A stretch of 64,000 bases of DNA from Plectosphaerella cucumerina (lineage: Eukaryota > Ascomycota > Sordariomycetes > Glomerellales > Plectosphaerellaceae): assembly GCA_020746995.1 (NCBI GenBank), contig JAGPXD010000005.1, positions 62,001-126,000 of the forward strand, written 5' to 3'. Made by a program: the position numbers and the translations under genes. How positions within the stretch are numbered: the first letter of the stretch is position 1; each line of letters begins with the position of its first letter. A model generated the notes under the pieces. It had not been told where the DNA came from, ran no database searches, and saw nothing but the letters and a program-made list of their open reading frames with translations. Of the stretch, positions 9,816-19,705 are shown one piece after another.

Positions 9816-12773
9816 TCACACATCACCATGTTCGACCACCAATGCATCGTCTCCGAGATCCCCCTCCTCCTCCTCCTCATCATCATCATCCATCGGCGGG
9901 AAGAAATTGGACGTGAAGCCGCCCGACCCGACGTCTGTGCCGGCGCCAGGCTCCGGGTCTTCGTATCCCTCCGGGAGAAACCCTCCAGCCATGTCCGCGT
10001 CATCGCCTTCCGGCATGTCCGCAGATTCGAGGTTCGAAGTGGCAGTTCGGTCGCCTTTGCCTTTGGGGCGGAAGACCTCGACGTCGTCTCGGAGATGGCC
10101 GTAGTCCTCTCGGATGCGCTCAACGATGCGCAGCCCTTTGAGAAACTTGCTCCATAGCCGGAGCATCTCCTTCCTCTTCTTCTCATCCTGCTTGCGTGTC
10201 TTCTCAGCCTCGTCTTTGCTGATCTCTTCCATCACCTGGTCGTGATATTCCTCAGCGCAAACAACGCCCTGGATGACGGGGACTGCCATGCGGTGTCCGA
10301 ACTCAAAGTCCACGACGGCCTCGGCATAGTCGATCTGCAGTCTCTTGCAGACCTTGACCGCGCCTCGAAACGGAATGTGGACGGCTCCCTCCGGGCACAT
10401 GTGCTCTGCGAAAAGGTCAATGTTCCCATATCCGTTCTTCGGGATGATTCCGTCCTTGATGGGCGGCGGGATGATCCACTCGGTCTGCTCAAAGCTGTAC
10501 AGGCCCTGTAGCATCTTCTCGCCGCTGAGAGCTTCAGCTTCAGCCAGTTCCCGCCTCCTGTTGGTTGTTGCCGCTCGGTATGGGACACGCTTGAGTGGCT
10601 GCTCGCCGGCCCGAGGCGCTCGACCCTGCTTGTGCCACGTCTCGGCGCTCTTGACGTTGGCCACGTCTTTTCGAAGAAAGACTGGCTCTTCAGTGCCTTC
10701 GGCATCCTGCCCCTTCGCTTTGGACTTGCCCTTGTTGAGAAACATGCGCACTGGCTTCGCGCCTGGAAGCAGCGCCTCTTCTCGCTTCAGGTGACGTTCC
10801 AGACAGAACTCCGTGGACTGCTTGTAGTACTGCAATGTCTCCTCTCCCTCTTTGGCTTCCTTCTTTTCGGGCTGTGCAGGCTTGAGGTCGGTCGTGTCCT
10901 CCAACTCGTCAACCTCGGTGATAGGATGTTGCCGAGTACCACGGGTGAAGCCACTCATTGCCTTCTTGAACCAGTCGTATTGCTCGTACTTCTTGACCTT
11001 TCCATGCCGATTGTACACGGGAACCTTTTCGACGGGCATACGCATGCCCTTGGTCTTTCCGGGCAGCATCTGGCGTTTCAGGTATCGAACAGTGACGTCC
11101 TTTGCTGTGCCATCATGTGAGTAGCCGACAACGTAGGCCATGACCTGTCTGGCCTTTTCGGCTTTTCCACCCCGTGGTTCGAGGCTCTCGACGAGCTCGC
11201 GGCTGGTTGCGACCACCTTCTTGACCATGGAGTCCACAGCAAGGTATGTTTTTGTCACAGGCGACAGCACCTCGGTCCAGTAGTGCGGGAACTCCAGATC
11301 TTTGTCGAAGGCGCGAGTGTTGGCCATCTTCTTGCTCTTTGGCGTGAGGTCAATCTCAACGACGGAATCGTCATCGCTGTCGGGGTGTTCCAGGACGAGG
11401 CTCTCCGAGTCGCCAGGGCCGGCGCGGCCAGCCTTCCGCGTTGATCGTCGGTCTGGACCCGTGGCACTGTTGGTCTGTTTTCGCGATGCCGATTTTGCGG
11501 CGGTCTTTTTCTTCTCGGGCTTCGCAGAGGTCGCGGCTTGATCAGCGGCGGTTGTCGCGGCAGACTTTTGCCGCAGTATTTTCGCCAAGACACTGTTGTC
11601 CTTCTCAGGTTCGGCGTCCTCCAGCTTGCTCCATCCAAACCCCAGGGGTTGCAGACTGGCGACCATCCGAGCCTCGAGGCCAAGGGCTCTCAGCAGAGCC
11701 GTGAATAGCTGCGCGCCAACATCGTTACTGCCGGTGCAGTCAGCTGCGCATTGGCGGAATTCTGCAAGACTTGCCACCCGTTCGCCAAAGATGTCCGCGT
11801 TATGTTCCGACGCGAGCCAGGCCTTGGTGATACGGTCTATGCGCTCCAGCGACATGTAGCCCTGTTTCCGCAAGCCAGGGGCACTCGTCTTGAATCGCTG
11901 CCGCCACCAGGATGACAAGGCCTTGATGAGCCGGAACAGTGGATCGCCGTGGCTCATGTCGACAACCCCATCTTCAAGTCGATCCGCGACCGGTCCCCAG
12001 TCTCGCGCGCCTGGGCGTCCCCGGGCTTTCGTCCTTTTCGCTGCCTTTTTGACCGCAGGCGCCGTCTTCTTGACCGTGGGGGATGTTGTGTCTTCCATGG
12101 TGAGCCCGCTAGCCCTTCGCCACCGGTCGACCTCGTCGAATAACTTGGGCGGAATGTGCGAAAGCATGATGGCCTGAACCTCCGGGTCGCAGAGCCAACC
12201 ATTTCGAAGCGCGTTGTGCCACAGTAGGCACTGAACGTGGAGGCAGTGCGTCGCGATCCGGATTTTCCGCTCAATCTTGGCTGGTCCCTTCTTGTCACCC
12301 ATGGCATTCGTCAGTGAGATCCTGGTCTCGCGATGGAGGGTCAACTCCAGATCTTCCGCAGATGCGGCTGCGTCGATCATGGAGATCCTTGGAGCGGGTA
12401 CGTCTTCGAATTCGATGGACTCGTCGTCGTCGTCGTCGTCGTCATCATCGCCAGCCGCTTCGGCGCCGTCTGTACCAGACATGGCAGTTTGAGATCTTGA
12501 CCCCGATGTCATGGGCGGGAGTGGGACGTCCTCAAAGTCCCCGTCGGATAGATCAGACAACGAACTGTCATCATCGCTGCTGCCGAGTGCCGCTAACAGA
12601 GTCTTCCCGTCCTTGGAGGTCGATGTTGACGTCGCGTCTAAATCGTCGTACAGAGTTGGCTTCCGTCGTTTCCTGGATGATTCAACGCCATTCGCATCAT
12701 TCGTAGATGTGCCTGCTCGGGATTTGGGCGGCGATTCCGCACGCAGCCGCTTGCGTGGCACGGTCGGAGGCAT
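9816..12773 (-). CDS. RAD4: DNA repair protein Rad4/XPC homologue
   Basis: Damage-recognition factor of nucleotide excision repair, acting with Rad23 in the nucleus. It is a single uninterrupted exon of 985 codons. The basic N-terminus (PRKRLRAESPP) and two acidic runs resemble other Rad4 proteins. A transglutaminase-like domain includes the segment around residues 338-380 (FRQCAADCTGSNDVGAQL, then LLRALGLEARMV). The beta-hairpin DNA-binding domains follow: BHD1 near residue 495 (YWTEVLSPVTKTYLAVD), BHD2 with RYLKRQMLPGKTKGMRMP, and BHD3 ending at GVVCAEEYHDQVMEE near 840. A run of aspartates encoded by GAC/GAT repeats (12421-12450) and another acidic tail near the C-terminus are low-complexity. 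It is intact, slightly longer than yeast Rad4, and lies divergent to the CUZ1-like gene. Confidence 0.95.
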   Translation of the reverse strand: MPPTVPRKRLRAESPPKSRAGTSTNDANGVESSRKRRKPTLYDDLDATSTSTSKDGKTLLAALGSSDDDSSLSDLSDGDFEDVPLPPMTSGSRSQTAMSGTDGAEAAGDDDDDDDDDESIEFEDVPAPRISMIDAAASAEDLELTLHRETRISLTNAMGDKKGPAKIERKIRIATHCLHVQCLLWHNALRNGWLCDPEVQAIMLSHIPPKLFDEVDRWRRASGLTMEDTTSPTVKKTAPAVKKAAKRTKARGRPGARDWGPVADRLEDGVVDMSHGDPLFRLIKALSSWWRQRFKTSAPGLRKQGYMSLERIDRITKAWLASEHNADIFGERVASLAEFRQCAADCTGSNDVGAQLFTALLRALGLEARMVASLQPLGFGWSKLEDAEPEKDNSVLAKILRQKSAATTAADQAATSAKPEKKKTAAKSASRKQTNSATGPDRRSTRKAGRAGPGDSESLVLEHPDSDDDSVVEIDLTPKSKKMANTRAFDKDLEFPHYWTEVLSPVTKTYLAVDSMVKKVVATSRELVESLEPRGGKAEKARQVMAYVVGYSHDGTAKDVTVRYLKRQMLPGKTKGMRMPVEKVPVYNRHGKVKKYEQYDWFKKAMSGFTRGTRQHPITEVDELEDTTDLKPAQPEKKEAKEGEETLQYYKQSTEFCLERHLKREEALLPGAKPVRMFLNKGKSKAKGQDAEGTEEPVFLRKDVANVKSAETWHKQGRAPRAGEQPLKRVPYRAATTNRRRELAEAEALSGEKMLQGLYSFEQTEWIIPPPIKDGIIPKNGYGNIDLFAEHMCPEGAVHIPFRGAVKVCKRLQIDYAEAVVDFEFGHRMAVPVIQGVVCAEEYHDQVMEEISKDEAEKTRKQDEKKRKEMLRLWSKFLKGLRIVERIREDYGHLRDDVEVFRPKGKGDRTATSNLESADMPEGDDADMAGGFLPEGYEDPEPGAGTDVGSGGFTSNFFPPMDDDDEEEEEGDLGDDALVVEHGDV

Positions 12774-13402
12774 GGCGTGTAGTAAGAGGTGAATGGGTGA
12801 AGCTCATGATGTGTGCGCAAACACAAGCTAACATGATAGAATGTAAACCGCGCTAGTGGGGGTTGATCGAGGTGGTGCCGTCATCGAGCAATTTCACGTC
12901 GGGGACGCGAAGACACGTGACTCAATACCTAGTGTCTCCTTCTGTTCTGAACAAGCTTGAGGTGCGGGTCGCCGGAGTCTGCTGCATGATGGATTGCCCG
13001 GTTCCTGATCCATGCTCTATCCAGGGACCGAATATTTCGCAATGGGAAACGCCTTCTCAGACGTTTTACTTCGCCCAGCGGCCCCTGCGCGTGGCAGCTG
13101 ATGAGGCCGGCCTTGGCGAGCGAGGGGCTTCGGCGTTCCTGGACCGACCTGAATCGCCCCGCCCACCGTACCTACCTCAGGTAAGCACTGGACGTGGCAC
13201 CGGAACATGGTGCATTCGAGACGTTTCCGCGCCTTCTGTCATCTCATCACAACTTGAACCCTTCGCCGGCTTCGCGTCGACTGCTGCCTCGTTTGAGCTT
13301 CCTGCGCACCAACGCCACCTCGGAGGGGCGATTTCCCGCGCATTTGTCTTGCGCACTGATTCCTAGATAACCCCCTCCTGCGCTGCCGCGCCGACGACAA
13401 CC
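12774..13402. other. Intergenic: bidirectional promoter RAD4 / CUZ1-like
   Basis: A 629-base region between two divergent start codons. I see no gene in it, so it should carry both promoters. No motif was singled out with confidence. Confidence 0.5.
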
Positions 13403-14344
13403 ATGGCGGCCTCACAACCCGACGAGACCAGCTACGTCAACATGGGCGAGTCAAAAGACGGATTCGACGCTTCCCTTGTTGGAAAGCACTGCGAATATGA
13501 CTACTGCAACCAACTCGACTTTCTTCCCTTCTTCTGCCAATCCTGCAAGAAGACCTTCTGTCTCGACCACCGTACCGAAAGAGCACACAAGTGTGTCGAG
13601 GAAGGCGCATGGGCCCAACGACGCCGTCAGGCTGACCTCGCGAAGCCTTCCGCAGGCCAGGGCCGCCTCCTCCGCGACTCTGTCTCTCAGAAACCATGCG
13701 CATCACCAACATGCAAGACGACCATTGGCACCTCGCTTGTCCCTGGCGTGCACTGCTCGACGTGCAACCGCGACTACTGCCTGAAGCATCGCCTCAAGGA
13801 AGAACACGACTGCAAGAACCTGATACCCATCGGAGCGCGTCCCGGCGGCTCTCAGCTGGACATCGTCACGTCGAGGACGAAGAGCGCGTTGGATAAGCTG
13901 AAAGCTTGGGGGTCCGCCAAGAAGGAGCAGGCGAGCAGGTCTCTGCCGAAACCGAAACCAACGAGCGCCTCGCAGCGCATGATCGCTGTCAACAATCTCA
14001 AAAAGACGGCAAAGGGCGACGATAAGCTGCCCCCGGAGAAGAGGGTTTATGTCTATGTCGAGGCTGAGGCCGAGACGGCCAAGGCCAAGTTCCCCAAGGG
14101 CGAGTTCTTCTTCTCTAAGGACTGGGTGGTGGGCAGGGTGCTGGACGACGCGGCCAAGCGCCTGCAGGTCGAGAACGTCAACAACCGGTCGTCGGACGAG
14201 ATGGACAAGCTGCGGGTCTTTCATGTGGAGGGCGGACGTCTATTGGAGTTCAACGAAAAGGTTGGCTCCTCGCTGGTCAGCGGGAACACCATCGTCCTCC
14301 TTCGCGGCGTGGGGCCGGCGACCCCTGATCTCATCGAGATGTAG
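13403..14344 (+). CDS. CUZ1: AN1 zinc-finger / ubiquitin-like protein, Cuz1/ZFAND1 type
   Basis: Stress-related adaptor that in yeast and animals links Cdc48/p97 and the proteasome during arsenite stress (role transferred from the family). Single exon, 313 codons. Two AN1-type fingers are visible: residues about 30-65 (CEYDYCNQLDFLPFFCQSC, then FCLDH and HKC) and about 97-137 (CASPTCKTTIG, CSTCNRDYCLKHR, EEHDC). A lysine-rich linker follows. The last 100 residues, about 213-310, begin RVYVYVEAEAE and look like the C-terminal ubiquitin-like domain. The two-finger plus C-terminal UBL architecture matches Cuz1 rather than single-finger AN1 proteins. The protein is complete and undamaged. It ends about 150 bases from the convergent MTP18 gene. 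Confidence 0.88.
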   Translation: MAASQPDETSYVNMGESKDGFDASLVGKHCEYDYCNQLDFLPFFCQSCKKTFCLDHRTERAHKCVEEGAWAQRRRQADLAKPSAGQGRLLRDSVSQKPCASPTCKTTIGTSLVPGVHCSTCNRDYCLKHRLKEEHDCKNLIPIGARPGGSQLDIVTSRTKSALDKLKAWGSAKKEQASRSLPKPKPTSASQRMIAVNNLKKTAKGDDKLPPEKRVYVYVEAEAETAKAKFPKGEFFFSKDWVVGRVLDDAAKRLQVENVNNRSSDEMDKLRVFHVEGGRLLEFNEKVGSSLVSGNTIVLLRGVGPATPDLIEM

Positions 14345-14495
14345 GGTGAGGTAAATTCACGACTTGATGATCATGATACATATTTCTTAGAAAGCGGCGA
14401 TGAAGTACCTTACAGCCCCCGTACAACCCTGAGCTCCGAACGCCTCGCATTGTAAAACAACTCACAGGGCGGCCGACGCTGGGACGGCCCTCTCA

Positions 14496-15434
14496 TCACT
14501 CATTCTTCTCCTTGGTGGGCTTCCGCGCCAGGAGGTCCTCACGGCCGGTCTTGGGCGCATTACCAACAAAGTCTTTGCCGCCGTAGGCTTCGAAGCCCCT
14601 GTGGAAGACCCATTCCACGGCGTTCTCCACCGGCTCATCGAAGAGAGACGGCAGCGCCGGCACCACTGCTAGGCCGAGACCGATGGGCGCCCACGTCCGG
14701 ATCGTTGTATTCTTCATGTTCTTGAGCGCACGTCCGGAGTATCGCACAACGCTGTGGATCGTGAAGGCCGGGAGACCCATACTCGCGAGGCTTTGGAAGA
14801 TAGCCCGCTGGACCATGACCGTTCGGTAGTCCTCGAGTGGCGACACCTTGCCAGGCTGTGTCAGCGTCGCGGCAGAGCCATCGATAGGCGTGATTCCCGT
14901 GACCTTTTCTTGCTTCGGTGTCAAAACAAGAGCTGGGTTCAGGGTCCGCTGGTTGTGCCAATATGCCTTGTAGCCCTCGTAGCTGACATCACCAAGGATG
15001 TAGAGCCATGAGATTCCGTACGCCGTTCGGACGATATTGGGGTGCGCCACAGGACGGAAAGACTCCCCGATGTCTGATGTGTAGGCGACGTATCTGTGAG
15101 CAGACAGAAGGATGGTACGGATTCGCGTGGCGTAGGCGGCGTAGCGAACGTTGGACTCAGTAGACTCGGGCACGCTGGCACAGTCAGTACGTTTGAGCGA
15201 CTTGGGGTGATCCAGCAAAGATCCGACTTACTATCCATCTACCAGCTCATCGAAGAAGTTTTCGTCCTTGTCCTGATCGCGGGCGATCTTTTGCAGCGAC
15301 GCCGGCAGCTTCTTCCGGTCAGGAAGCTTGTCCGGGTCAAACGCCTTCTCCTGTTGCTTGGCACTGGTGTCCGGGGCCGCGGCGGGGGCCTCGGTCGGCT
15401 TCACGGGGGAAGACTGGCTCTTTCCCCACCACAT
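14496..15434 (-). CDS. MTP18: Mitochondrial fission process protein 1 (MTP18/MTFP1) homologue
   Basis: Inner mitochondrial membrane protein affecting mitochondrial division (family knowledge). Exons are 15434-15232 and 15174-14496 with a 57-nt intron (15175-15231), giving 293 codons. The join reads FFDELVDGYVPESTESNVRY. The conserved core follows: SFRPVAHPNIVRTAYGISW, then YILGDVSYEGYKAY, RAIFQSLASMGLPAF, the basic RALKN segment and the hydrophobic WAPIGLGLAVVPALPSLFDEP. The chosen start gives MWWGKSQSSPVKP. The frame stays open upstream to 15629, but that extension is low in conserved features. A proline/alanine-rich N-terminal linker of about 65 residues precedes the conserved domain. It is divergent from ATP19, another mitochondrial gene, across 387 bases. 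Confidence 0.9.
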
Positions 15435-15821
15435 TTTGTTGCAGAGTGTGGACGGATGATGTGCGATTTGGGTGATACAATGTTGCAGCGGTGGATGATG
15501 GGATAGCAAGCTGCCTTCGGATTGCGCGGACGCAGGACATCCATGGATCTGGACTGGACCTCTCAGGCGATGACGTTTAGTTCCGTCCTTACCCGACTGG
15601 CTAGTCTGATAAGATAAGGCTTGGTGCATGAGCCACAGCGCGCAGCCACAGCTGGATACAAGCCACTAGAGCCTTGAATGTCAGGCGTCCATAATCGTGC
15701 AGCTCCGGGATGAATTCTGGGGCTTCAACAATCGTGATCCCGACGACCTGCAAATACCTGCCACCACAACCAACCCGTCGAATTCGTCGCCCCTCGAAAG
15801 CCGAACCCCCCAACCGTCAAG
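15435..15821. promoter_or_regulatory. Short bidirectional promoter of MTP18 and ATP19
   Basis: A 387-base region separates the start codons of two divergent mitochondrial inner-membrane genes. It contains no convincing gene. A shared promoter for coordinated expression is an inference from geometry only. Confidence 0.5.
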
Positions 15822-16177
15822 ATGGTCCAGTACTACAGCATCGCCGGCGCCAAGGTCGGCTCCCACCACGTATGTCGACCCAATTGGCAATGCCGCCCCC
15901 CTTGAAGCCGTCCGCATCTAATGTTGCGCCCTCTCCAGCTTGCCCTCGGCGTTCTCGGTGCGCTTTTCGGCGGTGCCTACCTCGGCGTCAGCGGCGGCAG
16001 CAGCAAGGCCGCCCCCGCCACTCCCCCCATCGTCGCCTCCAGCTCTGATGAGGCCGACTTCATCAAGTGCGTCATTTCCGCTCGTCCGGGGCGCCGTGGG
16101 CACAAAATATCTAACAACTCGGCAGGAAGTTCCTCGAGAACAACGAACAGGAGCAGAAGAAGGAGGCGAAACACTAG
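15822..16177 (+). CDS. ATP19: Mitochondrial F1Fo-ATP synthase subunit k
   Basis: Small single-span subunit of the ATP synthase dimer interface in the inner mitochondrial membrane. Three exons, 15822-15869, 15939-16066 and 16126-16177, encode only 75 residues. The introns are 69 and 59 nt. The protein starts MVQYYSIAGAKVGSHH, continues in exon 2 with LALGVLGALFGGAYLGVSGG (the hydrophobic segment), and ends KFLENNEQEQKKEAKH. This start and the short hydrophobic helix followed by a charged tail match fungal subunit k. The exons are too short to stand out as open frames, so this gene is easily missed. Both splice junctions conserve frame. Confidence 0.93.
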
Positions 16178-16446
16178 ATTCGAAAGACATCGACAAAGTG
16201 AACGGTCCAGGGCTGGCGTCGCCTGTGTACAAATAGAGTTGGAACGCGGACGAGACGTTGAGGGTGCTGCATAGCATGCACTCTTGCGATGTGCTTTTAG
16301 CCCAGCATATGATAATGCGAGACAACAAGCGCGAGAGCCCAGCATCTCCCCAGTAACATCGTACCCTGCTCGCTTGAGGGACGCAATGAAGCGCGACAGG
16401 TCGGTGCTGCCGCTTGACCCAGTAACCCTCGAAACACTTTGCCCTC

Positions 16447-17571
16447 TCAGCCCCTGAGGTAGATACACCACAGTTCTTTACCGGCGCATACAAATAGCTC
16501 GCCGTTCTTGCCTCGGCAGAAGCTGGTGGCGCCGCCTGTCTTGAATCAGGCCTGGCCCATTGGCTAACGTGGAGGAGGGGGGGACTGACCAGGCACCTTG
16601 ATGACTCCAAGCAGCGATCCGCCTGGCGACCAAACTTCCACTCCGTCGCCGCAAGCTGCCCATATGTTGCCCGCGTCATCGCAGTTGAGTTGTGTGGGAA
16701 CTCCCTCGGCGGCAAAGGCGAACAGCCGACGATTGATGAGGAAAGGAGAGCCATCCAGCTCCACAAGGTCGAACGCATAGATAGATGCCGTGCTTCAAGC
16801 GTCAGCTCGTCTGTCACCACATCACACCCGCATCGGGACGACATACCCGGACACCACTCCAGTTTCTCTCGCACTCGAACCTGTAAGTGCCTGGAGAAAT
16901 GAAAGCCCCGTCTCCGCCTGACCAGCGGGTGAGAAATCTCCTGATCCAGCATCTGATATGTAGACTCTTCCTCGCGCACCGTCGACGGCGATGCCCACAG
17001 GCCTTTGAAAGCCATCTGCCATGGCTCGCACGTCGCCGCTGGATGGGTCGTACCGATACACTTGTGAAGGCAGCATTGGCTGGTCGCGGAAGTCGCCTTC
17101 GTATCCGATACTTGGATCTGTAAACCAGACAGACCAATCCTTGTGGACCGTGGCGCCATACGGCGAATTGAAGGCCTTGCCGTGGTAGCTGGTAACGCAT
17201 GGGATCGGCCGTTCCCCGCGCGGCATCAAAAATATGCCTCCGCTACCCGGAGAAAGGTTTCCCTGGGAACAAAACAGAATGGTATCGGCCTTGCTCCCGT
17301 CCGCGGACTCGGGTTTGGGCGGGACCAAGACACCGCCTGCGGGCATGGCCATGTTGGGCGGAGGGCGCAATTTCTGCCATTCCAACGACTCGATGTATCC
17401 GGAATCTGCGTCACGAGAGAGCTTGATTCTCTGTATGAGAACCACGGGACCTTGGGATGTAGACGACTTGAGCGGCCTCGAAGTCGTGTACAGCTCGTCC
17501 TGGGCGGGAAGGTGGACGCAAGCTGTGTGAAACAATGGAGTTGACGACGAGTCGCTCATCGAAAGGAGCAA
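16447..17571 (-). CDS. SMP-30/gluconolactonase-like beta-propeller protein
   Basis: Six-bladed beta-propeller enzyme of the SMP-30/gluconolactonase/LRE family, probably a lactone hydrolase of unknown substrate. Minus-strand exons are 17571-16847, 16792-16590 and 16535-16447, giving about 338 codons. Introns are 16793-16846 and 16536-16589 (54 nt each). Family landmarks are SPYGATVHKDWSVWFTDPSIGYEGDF, split here as SPYGATVHKDWSVWFTDP and SIGYEGDF, then QVYRYDPSSGDVRAMADGFQ, RPVGIAVDGARGRVYISDAG, SIYAFDLV, NRRLFAFAAEGVP and GNIWAACGDGVEVWSPGGSL. The end reads ATSFCRGKNGELFVCAGKELW. A further possible 42-nt in-frame intron (16881-16922) has good splice signals and would shorten an insertion relative to the family. 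The start could also be the internal methionine at 17559. No secretion signal is obvious. Confidence 0.85.
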
Positions 17572-18240
17572 GCTATGGGTCGTCCCGCTTCCTACGATGC
17601 CTCCGAATTCAGCATGGTGTGTGGCAATGGATATGGTCTTCGTGCTGGTCAGCCCGTGGCTTCAGACATGTGTCTGAGGGAGATATTGACGACAGACCTT
17701 CAAATGGCCTCCGTTGTCATGACCTGCCGGTGCATGCACCGACGAGTCTACCGTCTATTGCACTGACATTAACATTCTATGTAATCTGCTTGCACAAAGG
17801 ATTGATTTGTGACGTGACGATTGCAACCCGGTAGCTTTAGTGCAATTCGAAAATGAATTAATACTGACATGAATTTTTGTTGGCAAAGTTCGAATGTCTG
17901 TTTTCCGGACCGCAGCCATCTTGAAGAGAAACTACAGGACAGTTCGTAGAATAAATATGCAATAACATTCAAAACCGTGAAGCCGTTCCTTGCTTGCTAT
18001 AGCTGTCCCCGATATCAACGCAAGCATCTGACCTTGAAGTTGTCGCCATGGTCTTGCTTGATGCTCACGATTAGTCATGTGCTCGTCAGTGAGGGTCACG
18101 TGCCAAAACCACTTCAGCAGTCGCGCTTCCCGCGACGCGTCTCCGCACGCGTTCGTCCAGGACCTTCAACCCCCAACCTACCTACATCAAGAGATATTCG
18201 GCACGAACACTGTATCCGAATAGCATCCAGAAGTCTTGCA
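17572..18240. other. Intergenic: divergent promoters of lactonase-like gene and thymidylate synthase
   Basis: A 669-base region. The stretch around 17770-17970 is AT-richer than its surroundings. No gene is supported. An in-frame ATG upstream of the chosen thymidylate synthase start exists near 17977, but the intervening translation is not conserved-looking. Confidence 0.45.
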
Positions 18241-19286
18241 ATGACCGCATCGCAAGAAACACCAGGATCAGTGGCGTCGATGTCGGCACAGAAGAGCCAT
18301 GCGGCCAAGCGCCATGAGGAGCACCAGTATCTTGACTTGGTGCAGGGGATCTTAGACAATGGCGAGCACCGACCAGATAGGTGAGCGTTCTCTTGAAGGG
18401 AGAACAATTCCGCCCTGGCTAACCCCGCGACAGGACTGGGACCGGCACATATTCCATATTCGCCCCTACGCCACTCAAGTTCACCTTGAACAAGGATGAG
18501 CAGCCGGTGCTGCCACTCCTGACCACCAAGCGAGTCTTCCTCAAGGCTGTTGTTGCCGAGCTGCTATGGTTCATCGAGGGGAGCACGTCGTCCATACCCC
18601 TAAGCGAAGCTGGGGTTAAGATCTGGGATGGAAATGGATCCCGCGAGTTCCTCGACAGCGTCGGCCTCGGCCACCGCGAGGTTGGCGACCTGGGGCCGGT
18701 GTATGGCTTCCAATGGCGGCATTTCGGGGCCGAATATGTTGACGCCAAGGCCGACTACACCGGCCAAGGTGTCGACCAGCTCGCAGAGGTCATTCACAAG
18801 CTCAAGACGAACCCGTACGACAGGCGCATCATCATGTCGGCTTGGAATCCAGCCCATCTCAAGCAGATGGCCCTGCCTCCGTGCCACATGTTTGCACAAT
18901 TCTACGTCTCCTACCCGGGTTCTCGGAGCCGGGGCACGGGCGAGGCAAAACCAAAGGGCCACCTTCACTGCCAGCTGTACCAACGATCATGCGACATGGG
19001 TCTGGGGGTGCCTTTCAACATTGCCAGCTACGCCCTTCTGACTCACATGATCGCGCGCGCCTGCGACTTGGTCCCTGGCAGCCTCACCCACGTCATGGGC
19101 GATGCGCACGTCTACCTTGACCATGTCGACGCCCTCAAGATCCAGGTGGAGAGAGAACCGCGGGATTTCCCGACTTTGGAGATCTCCAAAGAACCTGGGT
19201 GCAGCATCGACGGATGGAAGCCAGAAGACTTTGTGGTCAAGGGGTACGATCCGCACAAGACGATTGCGATGAAAATGTCCGTATGA
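18241..19286 (+). CDS. TMP1: Thymidylate synthase
   Basis: Converts dUMP and methylenetetrahydrofolate to dTMP and dihydrofolate. Exons are 18241-18380 and 18434-19286 with a 53-nt intron, giving 330 codons. The join reads HRPDRTGTGTYSIFAP, the conserved N-terminal motif. Other landmarks are the folate/phosphate region LLTTKRVFLKAVVAELLWF, GPVYGFQWRHFGA, the double arginine DRRIIMSAWNP, the catalytic cysteine in ALPPCHMFAQFYV (about residue 197), QRSCDMGLGVPFNIASYA and HVYLDHVDALKIQ. A roughly 40-residue non-conserved N-terminal extension starts MTASQETPGSV. The enzyme is monofunctional: no DHFR domain is attached. It looks intact. Confidence 0.97.
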
Positions 19287-19705
19287 GAGTAGCGCTGGCA
19301 TGCGCCCGGTTGGCAGGCTGATTGGGTGGAGTTTGGGGTGCCTAGGTAGATCAACGAATGCATGAAATGCTCTCTTGGGTGTGTTAACTCAAAATGAAAG
19401 ATTCAACTTGGTACTGGCAAACATGCTTGCAGGTGTCGATGGTTGCAACAGCTGCAGGTGCTGGCAGTGGATCTGGAGGAATGACAGTGCGGACAACAAT
19501 CTGCTTGACACGCACTGTATGACTAAACCTCCAGTCTCAGTTGCGCCTCTGCCCCCGGCCCGGCCCAAAGGTTCTCCCCCTAACTGCAATTCCGCCATCT
19601 CCACCCCATCGCAACACTTCGACCCCCGGATACAACGATCACATCCATCAATCGCATCACGCCGACCCCTCGACATTGGTCCCGCGATACGGAGCTAGCC
19701 TTTCC
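19287..19705. other. Intergenic between thymidylate synthase and CENP-B-like gene
   Basis: A 419-base tandem-gene spacer. An in-frame upstream ATG at 19541 could extend the next protein by 55 residues, but that segment is proline-rich and without recognisable features. Nothing else is seen. Confidence 0.4.

Noticed and set aside
15918..17159. 413-codon minus-strand frame crossing the lactonase and ATP19
   Set aside because: Runs antisense to ATP19 exons and through lactonase introns; no family features.
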